From assembly GCA_001899635.1 (NCBI GenBank), contig MKVQ01000020.1, positions 36,030 through 100,029 on the forward strand: a stretch of DNA of 64,000 bases, in the 5' to 3' direction. The notes beneath the pieces are model-generated. The model had not been told where the DNA came from and did no database searches. It was given only the letters and a program-made list of their open reading frames with translations. This document shows, one piece after another, positions 24,629 to 33,321 of this stretch. Made by a program: the position numbers and the translations under genes. The stretch is from Myxococcales bacterium 68-20. GTDB lineage: Bacteria; Myxococcota_A; Polyangia; Polyangiales; Polyangiaceae. The stretch's first letter is position 1. Every line of letters begins with the position of its first letter.

Positions 24629-25276
24629 TCATTTACAGAGCTGCGTCTCCAGCTTCTGCTCGTCCACGATGCAGTCGAGCGCGAGCAGGCCCGAGCGCCG
24701 CTTGCAGCGAAGCCAGCTGCCTCGCTCGCCGCAAGCGACGGGCGAGGTGAAGCCGTAAATGTCACTGCAGCCGAGGCCCAGCGTGAGGCCGGCGCACGTC
24801 GCTTTCTCGTTCGTCCAGAGCTTCTCGACCTTGCCGCTGCAGTCCCAGTCGCCGTTGCGCGGGCTCTCCGCCCGGTCGAAGAGGAAGCCCTGGCGCGGGT
24901 GGACGCGTGAGTCGTTGTCGTCGCAGTCGTGCGGTCCCGGCGCGTCCTCGCAGCCGGGCTTGGTGAGGTCGTTGTAGTGGTCGCCGTCGCAGTCGCAGCT
25001 CATGCAACCCGCGGCATCGACCTTTCCACCCGCGTCGACCACGACGAGCTCTTCGACCGTGCTGCCGTCGATCAAGATCGGCCCGCTGTCCTGCTCTTCG
25101 AGAGCATCGGAGCCGGCGTCTGCTACGGGCTGCGGGTCGGCGTCGACCTCGGCGCCAGCCTCGACCCCCGCTTCGAGATCCTCGGCAGGACCGAACGTCA
25201 CATCGGGAAAGCTGCACGCCCACGACGCGCCGAGCGCGACGGTGAGCGGACCGAAAACGAAGAGAAGTCGCTTCAT
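24629..25276 (-). CDS. Lipoprotein with MopE-type metal-binding motif (paralogue 2)
   Basis: This is a 215-residue lipoprotein: signal peptide, Cys21 in WACSFPDVTFGP, an Asp/Glu/Ala-rich spacer, then a motif of the putative metal-binding (MopE-like) type with CDCDGDHYNDLTKPGC and DCDDNDSRVHP, which resembles a calcium- or copper-binding Asp loop. A Cys-rich C-terminal segment closes the chain (residues about 150-215). It is the last gene of a minus-strand series, five bases after the upstream paralogue's stop. Both share the FPDVxFGP start and overall layout. They are probably exposed in the periplasm or outer membrane; the function is not known. Confidence 0.75.
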   Translation of the reverse strand: MKRLLFVFGPLTVALGASWACSFPDVTFGPAEDLEAGVEAGAEVDADPQPVADAGSDALEEQDSGPILIDGSTVEELVVVDAGGKVDAAGCMSCDCDGDHYNDLTKPGCEDAPGPHDCDDNDSRVHPRQGFLFDRAESPRNGDWDCSGKVEKLWTNEKATCAGLTLGLGCSDIYGFTSPVACGERGSWLRCKRRSGLLALDCIVDEQKLETQLCK

Positions 25277-25280
25277 CGGA

Positions 25281-25910
25281 CTATTGGCAGAGCTGCGTGA
25301 CCGTTCCCTTGGGCACAGCCTGGCAGGCAAAGATCCCCGACGCCTCACACGAATACGCGTCGGCCTTCGTCCCGCACGCCGGCTTGTTCAAGAACCCTGG
25401 CCCCCCCGTGCACCCCGTCAAGCCGGTGCCGGAGCACTTGATCTCGGCGGCAGGTGTACGCGTGACCACTCCATCACAGTTCCAGTCACCCTCGTGGCCC
25501 ACGGGCACGGCATCCGTCGGCAACGCGCCCGGGTACCGGAGCGGATCGAGATCGTCGCAGTCCCCCGGCTGCTTGCCAGGGCCGGCCGCGTCGGGCCCCG
25601 CATCGCAGTGGATGTCGAGGTAGCCGTCCTCGTCGCAATCGCACACCGGCTTCGTCGCGCAGGCGTTCGCGTCGACGACCTGGTTGGCGTCGCCTCGAGT
25701 GGCGACGTCTCCGAAGTCGAAGACGTCGGCGAGGTCGGCGGCGTCGGTACCGCCGTCCGCGTCTCCTTCGGAGCCTGCCTCCTGCGCGGCGTCCTCGTCA
25801 CCAGCAGCTGCTGCTGGTCCGAACGATACGTCCGGGAAGGTGCACGCGACACCGACGGCGACGAACGGCGCCGCGAACATCGAGACGACTACGAGCCGAC
25901 GACGGTTCAC
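25281..25910 (-). CDS. Lipoprotein with MopE-type metal-binding motif (paralogue 1)
   Basis: This is a 209-residue lipoprotein with a GTG start preceded by GGGGAGG. Lipid attachment is predicted at Cys23 in GVACTFPDVSFGP. An Asp/Ala-rich spacer (residues 30-85) is followed by CDCDEDGYLDIHCDAG and DCDDLDPLRYPGA, the metal-binding motif type, then a region with four Cys. Clear paralogue of the next gene: same signal, same FPDVxFGP motif, same motif order. The start lies one base after the stop of the TPR gene, so all three are one transcription unit. Confidence 0.75.
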   Translation of the reverse strand: MNRRRLVVVSMFAAPFVAVGVACTFPDVSFGPAAAAGDEDAAQEAGSEGDADGGTDAADLADVFDFGDVATRGDANQVVDANACATKPVCDCDEDGYLDIHCDAGPDAAGPGKQPGDCDDLDPLRYPGALPTDAVPVGHEGDWNCDGVVTRTPAAEIKCSGTGLTGCTGGPGFLNKPACGTKADAYSCEASGIFACQAVPKGTVTQLCQ

Positions 25911-25911
25911 C

Positions 25912-26928
25912 TCAGAACCTCCCCGATACGCTGAGCCCGCCGAGCGACGGCGCGACGCGGACCGATCCCGCCGACTTGCCGGACTCCGCGGATGAAGGTG
26001 ACGACTTGCTCGTGAACACGAGCGCGAGTCCTGCGCCCACACCGACGACCCCGACCGGCAACAGCACGGACGTGAGCGTGCTCATCGTCTTGCCCGTATC
26101 GACGGTGCCGCGGAGATCTTCGGGGCAGTTCCGGTGCGTGGAGCAGCGATCGTCGAGATCGCCGAGCGCGCCCTGCCGGAGGAGGAACGTGACGCCCGAG
26201 CCGACGAGCGCCGCCGCTCCGACGCCGGTGACGATCCAACCGACCGTCCGCCGCGTCGAGTGATCCTCCGCCGGCGGAGCCGCCTGCTTCGGCTTCGGCG
26301 TGACCGTGAGACGGATCGTGACGTGCGGGTTGTCGCCCGCCGAGAGGGTGACCGTCTGCTCGACCGGCTGCGCGTCCGTCGTCTGCGCGCGGATGCGATA
26401 GGTGCCCGGGTCGCGCTCGAGCGGGGTCCCTACGAGCGCCGTCCCGACGGACTCGCCGTTCACGAAGATCTCGACGCCGGTGCTCTCGTTCGCGAGCGCT
26501 TCGCCCTCGGGCGATTTCACGTACACGTCGACGACGAACGAGGCGACCTTCGGCTTGAGCCGCGCGGCGGACTCCTCGGCGTCCTTGTCCCATCCGTCGT
26601 ACTTCGGGTCGTTCGGCGCAGTGATGAGCGCGCGCTTCAGATCGAGCCACGCGCGCCGCGACGACGCGAAATGCCCGAGCGCCTCCTCGCACTCCGCGAG
26701 GTTGCGGAGCGATCCGAGGCCTTGCGGGTAGATCTGCCAGGCCTTCCTGAAGAGCGGCGCGGCGCTTCCGCAATCGTTCGCATTGCGCAGATCCCGGCCT
26801 CGCGCGAAGAGGTCCTTCGCGTCCGATTCCGGAGAGGCGCTCGCCGGCGGCGCGACCGCGAGCGCGCCGAGGCCGAGAGCTGCCGACGCCACGAGCCGCC
26901 GAACGCGCAAGGATGGAAGCGTAGTCAC
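25912..26928 (-). CDS. Secreted TPR-like protein with PEGA-type domain and C-terminal membrane segments
   Basis: This is a protein of about 338 residues with a signal peptide (LVASAALGLGALAVAPPASA), a TPR-like helical part (residues 30-100, LFARGRDLRNANDCGSAAPL, then LRNLAECEEALGHFASSRR), then a beta-sandwich of PEGA type (GVEIFVNGESVGTALVGTPL, then DPGTYRIRAQT), and two C-terminal hydrophobic segments (VGWIVTGVGAAALVGSGVTF). This layout is common in myxobacterial genes next to Ser/Thr kinases. GTG 26928 is used because it sits directly before the signal peptide; an ATG at 26997 is an alternative. It probably mediates protein contacts in the envelope. Confidence 0.75.
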   Translation of the reverse strand: MTTLPSLRVRRLVASAALGLGALAVAPPASASPESDAKDLFARGRDLRNANDCGSAAPLFRKAWQIYPQGLGSLRNLAECEEALGHFASSRRAWLDLKRALITAPNDPKYDGWDKDAEESAARLKPKVASFVVDVYVKSPEGEALANESTGVEIFVNGESVGTALVGTPLERDPGTYRIRAQTTDAQPVEQTVTLSAGDNPHVTIRLTVTPKPKQAAPPAEDHSTRRTVGWIVTGVGAAALVGSGVTFLLRQGALGDLDDRCSTHRNCPEDLRGTVDTGKTMSTLTSVLLPVGVVGVGAGLALVFTSKSSPSSAESGKSAGSVRVAPSLGGLSVSGRF

Positions 26929-27042
26929 GTTGGAAGAATACAACGGAACGGGATAGTCGAGAAAGCCCCTCCACCCCGACGCTGCTTCGAGCACCACTCG
27001 AGGCGCTCATGACGAGCGATCGTCCGCACACACCCGGTTCGA

Positions 27043-28629
27043 TCAGAACACGTCGGCTTTGTTGACCGACTTCGCCGTCGGTGGCGTCGTCGCACGCGGC
27101 CCGCTCGTGGTGGCCGGCGGTGTCACCGCGTCCGCCCCGAGCTTCGAGCCGTTCGTCGGCTTGCGCCCGACGGTCGCGGCGGTCTTCGACGGCGGTGGTG
27201 AAGACGGCGGATCGACCGGCATCGGCGGCTCGGGTGTCGCGATCGAGGTCGCAGGCGGCGCTGCCGTCACCGGTATGGGCGGCGCGTCGGAGATCGCCGA
27301 CGTCGTTTCGTCGATCGACGGCTGCCCAGCCGCGGTCCGATTCGAGCCACGGAACGCGACCATCACGAGGAGGCCGATCCCGAGCAGCGCGAGGAGCCCC
27401 GCAATCGCGATGAGCCAGCCCACCGGTCCGTTATTGCGGCGGGTGACGAACGTCGGCTCGCCGAGCGCGACGTTCTCGAAGTCGGGGGCCGAGCCGCGTC
27501 CGACGATCGGAGCGCTCGTGTGCCCGAGCTCCGGATGGCTCCCCATGTTCGGGCGAGTGAGGTCCGGATGGCTCCCCATGTTCGGGCGAGTGAGGTCCGG
27601 ATGGCTCCCCATGTTCGGGCGAGTGAAGTCCGGATGGCTCCCGACGTTCGGACGGGCCGCGAGGTTCGGCTCGCTCCCGAAGCTCGGGGAGCTGCCGCGC
27701 GCGGCATCGAGACGGCGCGCGCTCGTCGGCGTCAGTGGAATGCCGAGCGCGGCCTCGAGCTCTTCGGGCGTGACGAGCCTCTCGAACCACGCAGTGAGCT
27801 CGGCGGCGCTGGAGAAGCGATCCTCGAGCTTCGACGCGAACGCCCGCGCGAAGAAGGCCTCGACTGCAGGCGGAAGATCGGGGCGACGCGCCAGCGCGGG
27901 GATGACGCGGAACGTGCAGATCGAGAGGAAGATATCCTCGACCGTCTCGCCCTCGAAGGGGATGCGCTTCGTGAGCGCCTCGTACGCGACGACCGCAAGC
28001 GCCCAGAGGTCACAGCGATAGTCGAGCGTGTCGAGGCCGCGAGCCTGCTCCGGGCTCATGTAGCTCGGTGTGCCGAGCACCATGTCCTTGCTCGTCGCGA
28101 ACGGCGAGCGCGTGCGGAACGGCTTTGCCGACCGCGCGATCCCGAAGTCGAGCAGCTTGACGAGCAGACGCCCGTCCTCGTCCCGTCCGAGCCACACGTT
28201 CGCGGGCTTGAGGTCTCGATGGAAGATGCCTTCCTCGTGCGCGAGCGACAGTGCGCGCGCGACCTGCGAGACGATCGCGGCCACCTCGGGCATGTCGAGC
28301 GGTCCGGAGCGCTTCGCCTTGGACTCGAGCGACTCGCCCTCGAGGAGCTCCATGACGAGGTAGGCGAGCCCCTCCTCCTCGCCGTGATCGCTCACGGAGA
28401 CGATGTGCCGTGTCTTTCGAGAGAGCTTCGCCGCGATCTGCGCCTCGAGCTGGAAGCGCCCCGCAGCGGTCTCGGCTTCGATGTCGTCCGCCGGCTCGAC
28501 GAGCTTGACCGCGAACTGCCCACCGAGCGAGTTGTGGTTCGCAAGCCAGACCTCGCCCATCGCTCCCTTGCCGAGGAGCTTCACGAGCTCGTACTTGCCT
28601 GCGATGACTTGGCCGACGTCGATGTTCAA
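27043..28629 (-). CDS. Ser/Thr protein kinase with C-terminal transmembrane segment
   Basis: This is a Hanks-type kinase of about 528 residues. The glycine loop is LLGKGAMGEV, the ATP-binding lysine is in QFAVKLV, the catalytic loop is HRDLKPANV, the magnesium-binding motif is DFGIA and the activation segment ends in GTPSYMSPEQ. All catalytic residues are intact. After the kinase domain (residues about 10-280) come an 11-residue repeat region, one membrane helix (WLIAIAGLLALLGIGLLVMV) and a Pro/Thr-rich extracellular tail. The start codon is unclear; TTG 28629 directly before the domain is used, with in-frame upstream codons possible. It lies upstream of the TPR/PEGA and lipoprotein genes on the same strand. 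Confidence 0.88.
   Translation of the reverse strand: MNIDVGQVIAGKYELVKLLGKGAMGEVWLANHNSLGGQFAVKLVEPADDIEAETAAGRFQLEAQIAAKLSRKTRHIVSVSDHGEEEGLAYLVMELLEGESLESKAKRSGPLDMPEVAAIVSQVARALSLAHEEGIFHRDLKPANVWLGRDEDGRLLVKLLDFGIARSAKPFRTRSPFATSKDMVLGTPSYMSPEQARGLDTLDYRCDLWALAVVAYEALTKRIPFEGETVEDIFLSICTFRVIPALARRPDLPPAVEAFFARAFASKLEDRFSSAAELTAWFERLVTPEELEAALGIPLTPTSARRLDAARGSSPSFGSEPNLAARPNVGSHPDFTRPNMGSHPDLTRPNMGSHPDLTRPNMGSHPELGHTSAPIVGRGSAPDFENVALGEPTFVTRRNNGPVGWLIAIAGLLALLGIGLLVMVAFRGSNRTAAGQPSIDETTSAISDAPPIPVTAAPPATSIATPEPPMPVDPPSSPPPSKTAATVGRKPTNGSKLGADAVTPPATTSGPRATTPPTAKSVNKADVF
27531..27662. repeat. 33-bp in-frame tandem repeat in the kinase linker
   Basis: Three near-identical 33-base units and a degenerate fourth encode the 11-residue unit TRPNMGSHPDL between the kinase domain and the membrane helix. 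The unit length is a multiple of three, so copy number can vary without breaking the frame. This suggests recent slippage expansion of a flexible juxtamembrane linker. Confidence 0.85.
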
Positions 28630-29005
28630 GGTCGATCGATCCTGGAGCGACGAACCCCCGACCGAGAGAGTACAGGAACGCTTTCGCGTTGCGCGAGCCG
28701 ACTGAACCAATTGGAACAGTCGCTTCGGTCCCACATGCAGCAGCGCCGCCACGCGGTCACGTGGAGAGAGCTGAATCCCGAGAGCGCGTCGCCCATTCCG
28801 AGCAGAGCAGCGGCGTGAGCTGGCGCACATGCTCCTCCTTATTTTTGTGCGTTCCGTGCCGGAGGGAGGGCGCGACGTCGGAGATCGCCCTTCGAAAAAC
28901 CGTCATGAATCCAGGGAGATCGCTCGCCCCGCTGAGACCGCCAGCCTCATCCCGAGACGCACAATTTCACCTGCTAAGGTTGGGGCATTGCGCTACGGTC
29001 TTGTC
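28630..29005. other. Intergenic region between the kinase and the XRE regulator
   Basis: This 376-base stretch lies between divergent genes with uncertain starts. Possible N-terminal extensions of both genes overlap here, but they have a noise-like Arg/Ser composition. An AT-rich patch near 28848-28858 may be part of a promoter. No clear RNA structure or repeat is seen. Confidence 0.4.
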
Positions 29006-29353
29006 GTGGGCCAAGAGAGCGGACGTAGACCGAAGTTCGATCCGGATCAGCGCGACCCGCGCGGATCTCCCGACGGGCAGGATGAGCATCGCTCGTTCAA
29101 CGTGATGGTGGGGGAGGCCATCCGGCGATCTCGACAAGAGCATGGCTGGACGCAGGCGTTCCTCGCGGAGCAGGCCGGGCTGTCACCGAACTACATCGCA
29201 CGCCTCGAGCGTGGTGAGCTCGGTCCCTCGTTGTTCGTCGCCAACCGCATCTGCGGTGCTCTGACGATCGATCTCGAGGTGCTGGTCACCCCGAGCTCCG
29301 GAGCACTGCCGACGAAGCGAACGACGATGAAGCGTCGCGCCCTCACCGGCTGA
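29006..29353 (+). CDS. XRE-family helix-turn-helix regulator
   Basis: This is a 115-residue protein with a lambda-repressor-type domain: MVGEAIRRSRQEHGWTQAFL, LAEQAGLSPNYIARLERGEL and GPSLFVANRICGALTIDLEV. The GTG at 29006 gives a charged N-terminal tail of 33 residues (VGQESGRRPKFDPDQRDP). ATG 29105 would start exactly at the domain and is a serious alternative. No sensor domain is attached. The operator and targets are unknown; the gene lies between the kinase operon (divergent) and the lipoprotein operon (convergent). Confidence 0.8.
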   Translation: MGQESGRRPKFDPDQRDPRGSPDGQDEHRSFNVMVGEAIRRSRQEHGWTQAFLAEQAGLSPNYIARLERGELGPSLFVANRICGALTIDLEVLVTPSSGALPTKRTTMKRRALTG

Positions 29354-29413
29354 ACGCCCGACCGTCTTCGCTACGACCTCGATCGCCGGCCGATCTACGT
29401 CCGCTCGCCCCGT

Positions 29414-30535
29414 TCACGGTGCGATGACGCTCGGCACGGTACTGACGCCATGGCGGGCGATGACGCCCTGACGCTTCGCGCCCGGACGCGCGGAAGCGGC
29501 GAACTGACCACCCGCTCCCCAGAAGGCGCCCGACGGGTCGGCCCACGCCCCGTGCAGGTCGGTGTACGGCTCCGAGCCGAAGTCGCTCTCCCACGCGCCG
29601 CTCACGAGACGGAGCTTGAGGCTCCCGCCACCAACGACGACCACGCGGCCGCCATTGCACGACACGCCGTTCAGCTCGTTCACGAGCAAGAGCGGATCGA
29701 TCTCGGCGCGCTTCCACTCCGTCCCGTTCGAGACGAGCAGATCGCGCCCACCGACTGCGTAGACCTCGCTCGGACCGCAGCCCGCAACGGTCGTGAGCCG
29801 ACCTGTCGCCACCCCCTCGGCTTCGCGCTTCCACGCGTCGCCGCTCCGATGCCACACGGTGCCTGCCTCCCCGACGATGTAGAGGTCGCTCGCGCTCGAG
29901 CCCCACACCTTGAAGAGCGCCACCCCCTTCGTCTCCGGCAGCACCTCGGGCTTCCAGCTCGTGCCGTCCCAGTGAAGGACGACGTCGTTGGCCGCGCTCG
30001 GTTGATCGGGCGTGCCGCCCACCGCCCACGCATCGTCGGGCGCCGCGGCCCAGACGCCATAGAGCGTCGCACCGGTGCCGGACGCGACCTCGGTGAACGC
30101 GGCGCCGTCCCAGTGCGTGATGCGCCCCTTCTCGCCGACGAGCCACACGTCCGATGGGCTCGTGCCGTGCACCCACCAGAACGTCTCCGTCTTGCCAGGA
30201 GCAAGTCGGCGCCACACCGTGCCGTCGAAGCGAAGCACGAGCGCGTCGAGGCCGTTGCCGAGCGCGCCTCCGACGGCCCACACGTCACGCTCCGACGTGC
30301 CCCACACGCTGAGGAGCGCGCCGTCGAGATCGTCGAGGACCGGTCGCCACTCGGCGCCCGCCTCGATCTCGGGTGTCGTCGCCTCGACGCCTGCATCGCC
30401 TCCTGGAGTCGATGGCGAATCGGCGTCACACGCGACGAGCGCCATCCCGAACGCGGAGCAGGCAGTGCCGATCGCCAGCACGAGGGCCGACCGTTCGAGC
30501 CGAGCCTTCGATGCGAATCTTCGCCGTTCGTTCAT
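29414..30535 (-). CDS. Beta-propeller-like lipoprotein
   Basis: This is a 373-residue lipoprotein (Cys36 in ALVACDAD) whose body consists of repeats of about 50 residues with the pattern LxxVWGTSxxDVWAVGxxGxxxHWDGxxW, for example HGTSPSDVWLVGEKGRITHW and VWAAAPDDAWAVGGT. Such repeats form beta-propeller blades, similar to photosynthesis-system/BNR-type repeats found in many myxobacterial surface lipoproteins. It is the last gene of a three-gene operon with the copper-monooxygenase-like gene; its ATG overlaps the previous stop. It is probably a surface or periplasmic binding protein. Confidence 0.78.
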   Translation of the reverse strand: MNERRRFASKARLERSALVLAIGTACSAFGMALVACDADSPSTPGGDAGVEATTPEIEAGAEWRPVLDDLDGALLSVWGTSERDVWAVGGALGNGLDALVLRFDGTVWRRLAPGKTETFWWVHGTSPSDVWLVGEKGRITHWDGAAFTEVASGTGATLYGVWAAAPDDAWAVGGTPDQPSAANDVVLHWDGTSWKPEVLPETKGVALFKVWGSSASDLYIVGEAGTVWHRSGDAWKREAEGVATGRLTTVAGCGPSEVYAVGGRDLLVSNGTEWKRAEIDPLLLVNELNGVSCNGGRVVVVGGGSLKLRLVSGAWESDFGSEPYTDLHGAWADPSGAFWGAGGQFAASARPGAKRQGVIARHGVSTVPSVIAP

Positions 30536-31242
30536 TGCACCGCCCCGTCGACACCGGCGTCCTCGCCACACGTCTCACCGAGCACGTAGCCGCTCCGGCA
30601 GAGGCACCGGCACGCGGTCTCCTTCTGGCCGGGCTCTGCGCATCGAGGGACGACGGCGATCTTCTTCGTCGCCGTCTTCTTCCGGCGATCCGTGATCACG
30701 ACCTCGAGCTCGAAGCCCTCGTCGAACACGTCCTGATCGGCCCACTGGTTCGGGCAGAGCGGGATGTTCGAGTAGTCGCCGATCTCGGCGGAGTCCTCGA
30801 TGTTCGTCGTCGTGCCTCGCCCCGTGGTTCCCCAACCGTCGGACTCGCGACGAAGGTTGACCGTACGCCCGTCGAGACGGATCTGCTTCGTGAGCGGATC
30901 GCGCAACGCGCCGACGATCTGCATTCCGCAACCGTCGACGTTGAGGGCCCGCACTCCGACGAACGACACGCGCCCGCCCTGCGGCGGAAAGAGGACCGCG
31001 AGATCGTCTCCGTCCTGCAGGGGAACGTCGGTACCGTCGGCGCGGAGCGCACGGAGCTCGATGATCGCCTCCGCGCTCGGATCACCGAGGTAGCCGGTCG
31101 GGCACACGCTCGTGAGCGAAGCGTCGGATCCGCCGTCGACCGATGCGTCTTCCGTCGGCGACGCCGGCTCGTCGTCCGGACAGCCCGCGGCGAGGAGCAG
31201 AAGCGGCGTCGCGGCGAGGACGATGAGCGCGCGTCGAATCAC
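30532..31242 (-). CDS. Lipoprotein of unknown function in the copper-monooxygenase operon
   Basis: This is a 236-residue lipoprotein: GTG start, signal peptide ALIVLAATPLLLLAAGC (Cys21), Asp/Ser-rich linker, then an uncharacterised domain with VCPTGYLGDPSAEAIIELR, LFPPQGGRVSFVGVRALNVD and a C-terminal Cys cluster (CAEPGQKETACRCLCRSGYV). The Cys cluster looks like a small disulphide knot. The start lies one base after the upstream stop, and the 3' end overlaps the next ATG. No family is recognised; the operon suggests cooperation with the PHM-like protein. Confidence 0.7.
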   Translation of the reverse strand: MIRRALIVLAATPLLLLAAGCPDDEPASPTEDASVDGGSDASLTSVCPTGYLGDPSAEAIIELRALRADGTDVPLQDGDDLAVLFPPQGGRVSFVGVRALNVDGCGMQIVGALRDPLTKQIRLDGRTVNLRRESDGWGTTGRGTTTNIEDSAEIGDYSNIPLCPNQWADQDVFDEGFELEVVITDRRKKTATKKIAVVPRCAEPGQKETACRCLCRSGYVLGETCGEDAGVDGAVQ

Positions 31243-31243
31243 G

Positions 31244-32332
31244 TCAGTTGCAGAAGACGTCGCCGGTCGCCTGCTGCGGCCAGTAGTAGACGAAGATGTT
31301 GCAGTGCTCGTTCTTCTCCACGATGGGACCGAACGTATAACAGCAGTCCTTCTCCGCGCTCTTGTCGGCATCGTCGAGCGCCTTGCAGCCGCCGATCTCT
31401 TCCGCCGGCGGAAGCCACTGGTAGCCGCAGCTGAAGTAGACGCCGCCGCCCGGCTTCACCTTCAGATCGAGATCGGGTGACCGCAACATCGGCGGCTCGT
31501 TCCACGACTCGGAGCGATAGAAGCGCGCGTCGTCGCCCGGCTTCGCGATCGAAACGCCGTCCCATGCGTACATGTCGAAGGTCTTGCCGCGACCGTGAAA
31601 GTGGCCGTTCGCGCCGATGATGTTGACCTCCTGGGTCGGGTTCTTGAACTGGCAGGTCCCGCTGAACTCCGGGCTCGGATTGCTCCTGCACACGCGGATC
31701 GACTGCTTCGTCGCGAAGAGCGTGCCCATCTGGTGGACGACCTTTTCCTTCGGGATCGTGAACCAGTTGATCGCGACTTCGGCGTCGTCCGGCGTCTTCT
31801 GCGAGCTCGCATTGACGTAGTGGGTCTGGAGCATGATCCACTCGTCGGGCTGGAACACGTTGGCGACGCCTTCGGGGAACGTCCAGTCGACCTCGCCATC
31901 CTGCTGCGTATTCGCGACGAGCGGCCAGTCGGCCCAGTTCGGGCTCTTGAAGCACTCACCCTGACCATTGAGCCCGCGCGAGACGAGCCCCGCGTTCGGG
32001 TCGAGCCCCGCGACGGTCCTCACCCGAAAGAGGTTCATGTGGTGCGAGCCCGCCCGCTGCACCATCTGGATGCGGTGCAGGTTCACCGGCTCGTTCTCGG
32101 GCAATCCGCCCTGCTTCGCGAGGTCGCGGATCTTGAAGAAGTAGCAGTCCTGCACCTCCTCGCCGGCGTTCACCTGGAAGAGCGGCGTCCGGAATTGAAA
32201 CCCTTGGCCGGCCGCCGGCGCCTGCAAGGTGTCGGTCGTCGTCGGGACGATGGCATCGGGATCACCCGGGCACCCGGCGAGGGTCAGGAGCGCGACGGGG
32301 AACACGGCAAGAGCGGAGACGAGACGGTTCAT
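31244..32332 (-). CDS. Copper type II ascorbate-dependent monooxygenase-like lipoprotein (PHM/DBH fold)
   Basis: This is a 362-residue lipoprotein (Cys21 in LTLAGC). The core resembles peptidylglycine alpha-hydroxylating / dopamine beta-monooxygenase domains. A His pair at 97-98 (AGSHHMNLFRV) with His171 (LQTHYVN) fits the CuH site. His244-x-His246 (GANGHFHGRG) fits two ligands of the CuM site; the Met ligand may be Met in EPPMLRSP. Eukaryotic enzymes hydroxylate at unactivated C-H bonds using two copper ions, O2 and ascorbate. The bacterial substrate is unknown. Many Cys suggest disulphides and export. It is the first gene of a three-lipoprotein operon. Confidence 0.8.
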   Translation of the reverse strand: MNRLVSALAVFPVALLTLAGCPGDPDAIVPTTTDTLQAPAAGQGFQFRTPLFQVNAGEEVQDCYFFKIRDLAKQGGLPENEPVNLHRIQMVQRAGSHHMNLFRVRTVAGLDPNAGLVSRGLNGQGECFKSPNWADWPLVANTQQDGEVDWTFPEGVANVFQPDEWIMLQTHYVNASSQKTPDDAEVAINWFTIPKEKVVHQMGTLFATKQSIRVCRSNPSPEFSGTCQFKNPTQEVNIIGANGHFHGRGKTFDMYAWDGVSIAKPGDDARFYRSESWNEPPMLRSPDLDLKVKPGGGVYFSCGYQWLPPAEEIGGCKALDDADKSAEKDCCYTFGPIVEKNEHCNIFVYYWPQQATGDVFCN

Positions 32333-32572
32333 CAGGAAGCCCCACGGGAGAGTAGCCGATCGCGATCGACCGGCGACGACGCCAGCACCCTGTGTGCCAG
32401 CGCCGCTACTCGCTGGATGTGCCTCGAAAATCGGGCGACCCGACGAGAGACCCGACGCGAGACCCGGACATCGCGGTCATGCCGAGGCGCGTGGCACAGT
32501 CGTCCCCACCCCGGCTGCGGCAGCGGCGAACACTCTCTCGCGACTCGGTCGCGCCGGGCCTCGCGTACCGCG

Positions 32573-33241
32573 ATGCGATACGCTTCACGGGTGCGCGCCG
32601 GTGCTGCCCTCGTCGTCACCGTGGTGATCGGCACGAGCCTCTGCACGCTCGCATCGACTGGAGGGTGCGGGCTCGACACGGTCGGAGCCGAGATTGAGGC
32701 CGATTCCGAAGACGGATCGCGCCCACGAGACTCGCGCTCGAACGACGGCAGCAGCAGCGAACCGGTCCTCGACGGCGGAGCCGACGATGCCGACGCCATC
32801 GGTCCCGACATCGACGCGAGCGACTCGGACGCCGACGCCGGCGACACGGGCCCTTGTCCCGACGCTTGCTCCTCGTGCCTCGGTCGTCTCTGCCGGATCG
32901 ACTGCCCCGGCCCCAAGTGCACGGCGGCGAACATCACGTGCCCGCCTGGGCGGCCGTGCCGGATCGTCTGCAACAAGAGCGGATCCTGCTCCAACAAGCA
33001 GATCGAGTGCGCTGCCGGCGAGGCATGCACGCTTCGCTGCGAGGAGAGCGGCGCCTGCTCCGCCTCCACGGTGACGGCCGGGAGCGCATCGACGTTCTGC
33101 ATGCAATGCAGCGGCAACGCAGGCTGCAGCAGCGTCGCCTGCACGACCGCGCCGCTACTCTGCGGAATGAGCTGCGGCATCGGAGGTATCGGATGCTCCA
33201 GCGTGGGTTGCAACTGCACGAACGTCCTCACGTGCTTGTGA
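32573..33241 (+). CDS. Cys-rich lipoprotein
   Basis: This is a 222-residue predicted lipoprotein (Cys32 in ASTGGCG). An acidic Asp/Ser/Gly spacer (residues 40-95) is followed by a compact domain with more than 25 Cys, in short blocks such as CNKSGSCSNKQIECAAGEAC and CMQCSGNAGC. The regular Cys spacing suggests a disulphide-rich repeat domain. ATG 32573 gives a usable signal peptide, though a GTG at 32591 fits as well. It is divergent from the monooxygenase operon. No family is identified. Confidence 0.7.
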   Translation: MRYASRVRAGAALVVTVVIGTSLCTLASTGGCGLDTVGAEIEADSEDGSRPRDSRSNDGSSSEPVLDGGADDADAIGPDIDASDSDADAGDTGPCPDACSSCLGRLCRIDCPGPKCTAANITCPPGRPCRIVCNKSGSCSNKQIECAAGEACTLRCEESGACSASTVTAGSASTFCMQCSGNAGCSSVACTTAPLLCGMSCGIGGIGCSSVGCNCTNVLTCL

Positions 33242-33302
33242 GTCGCTGATTCCGACGACGACGACGCGCGCGCGCCGAAAAAGCGCAATATTCTTTGGGA
33301 AA

Positions 33303-33321
33303 GAGGCGGCGTAGGCGCCTC
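33303..33321. terminator. Short hairpin downstream of the Cys-rich lipoprotein
   Basis: GAGGCG and CGCCTC pair around the seven-base loop GCGTAGG, about 60 bases after the stop at 33241. There is no U-tract. It is a candidate terminator only. Confidence 0.3.

Noticed and set aside
27531..27662. Possible CRISPR array from the 33-base repeats
   Set aside because: The units are directly adjacent without spacers and lie in frame inside the kinase gene; no cas gene is present.
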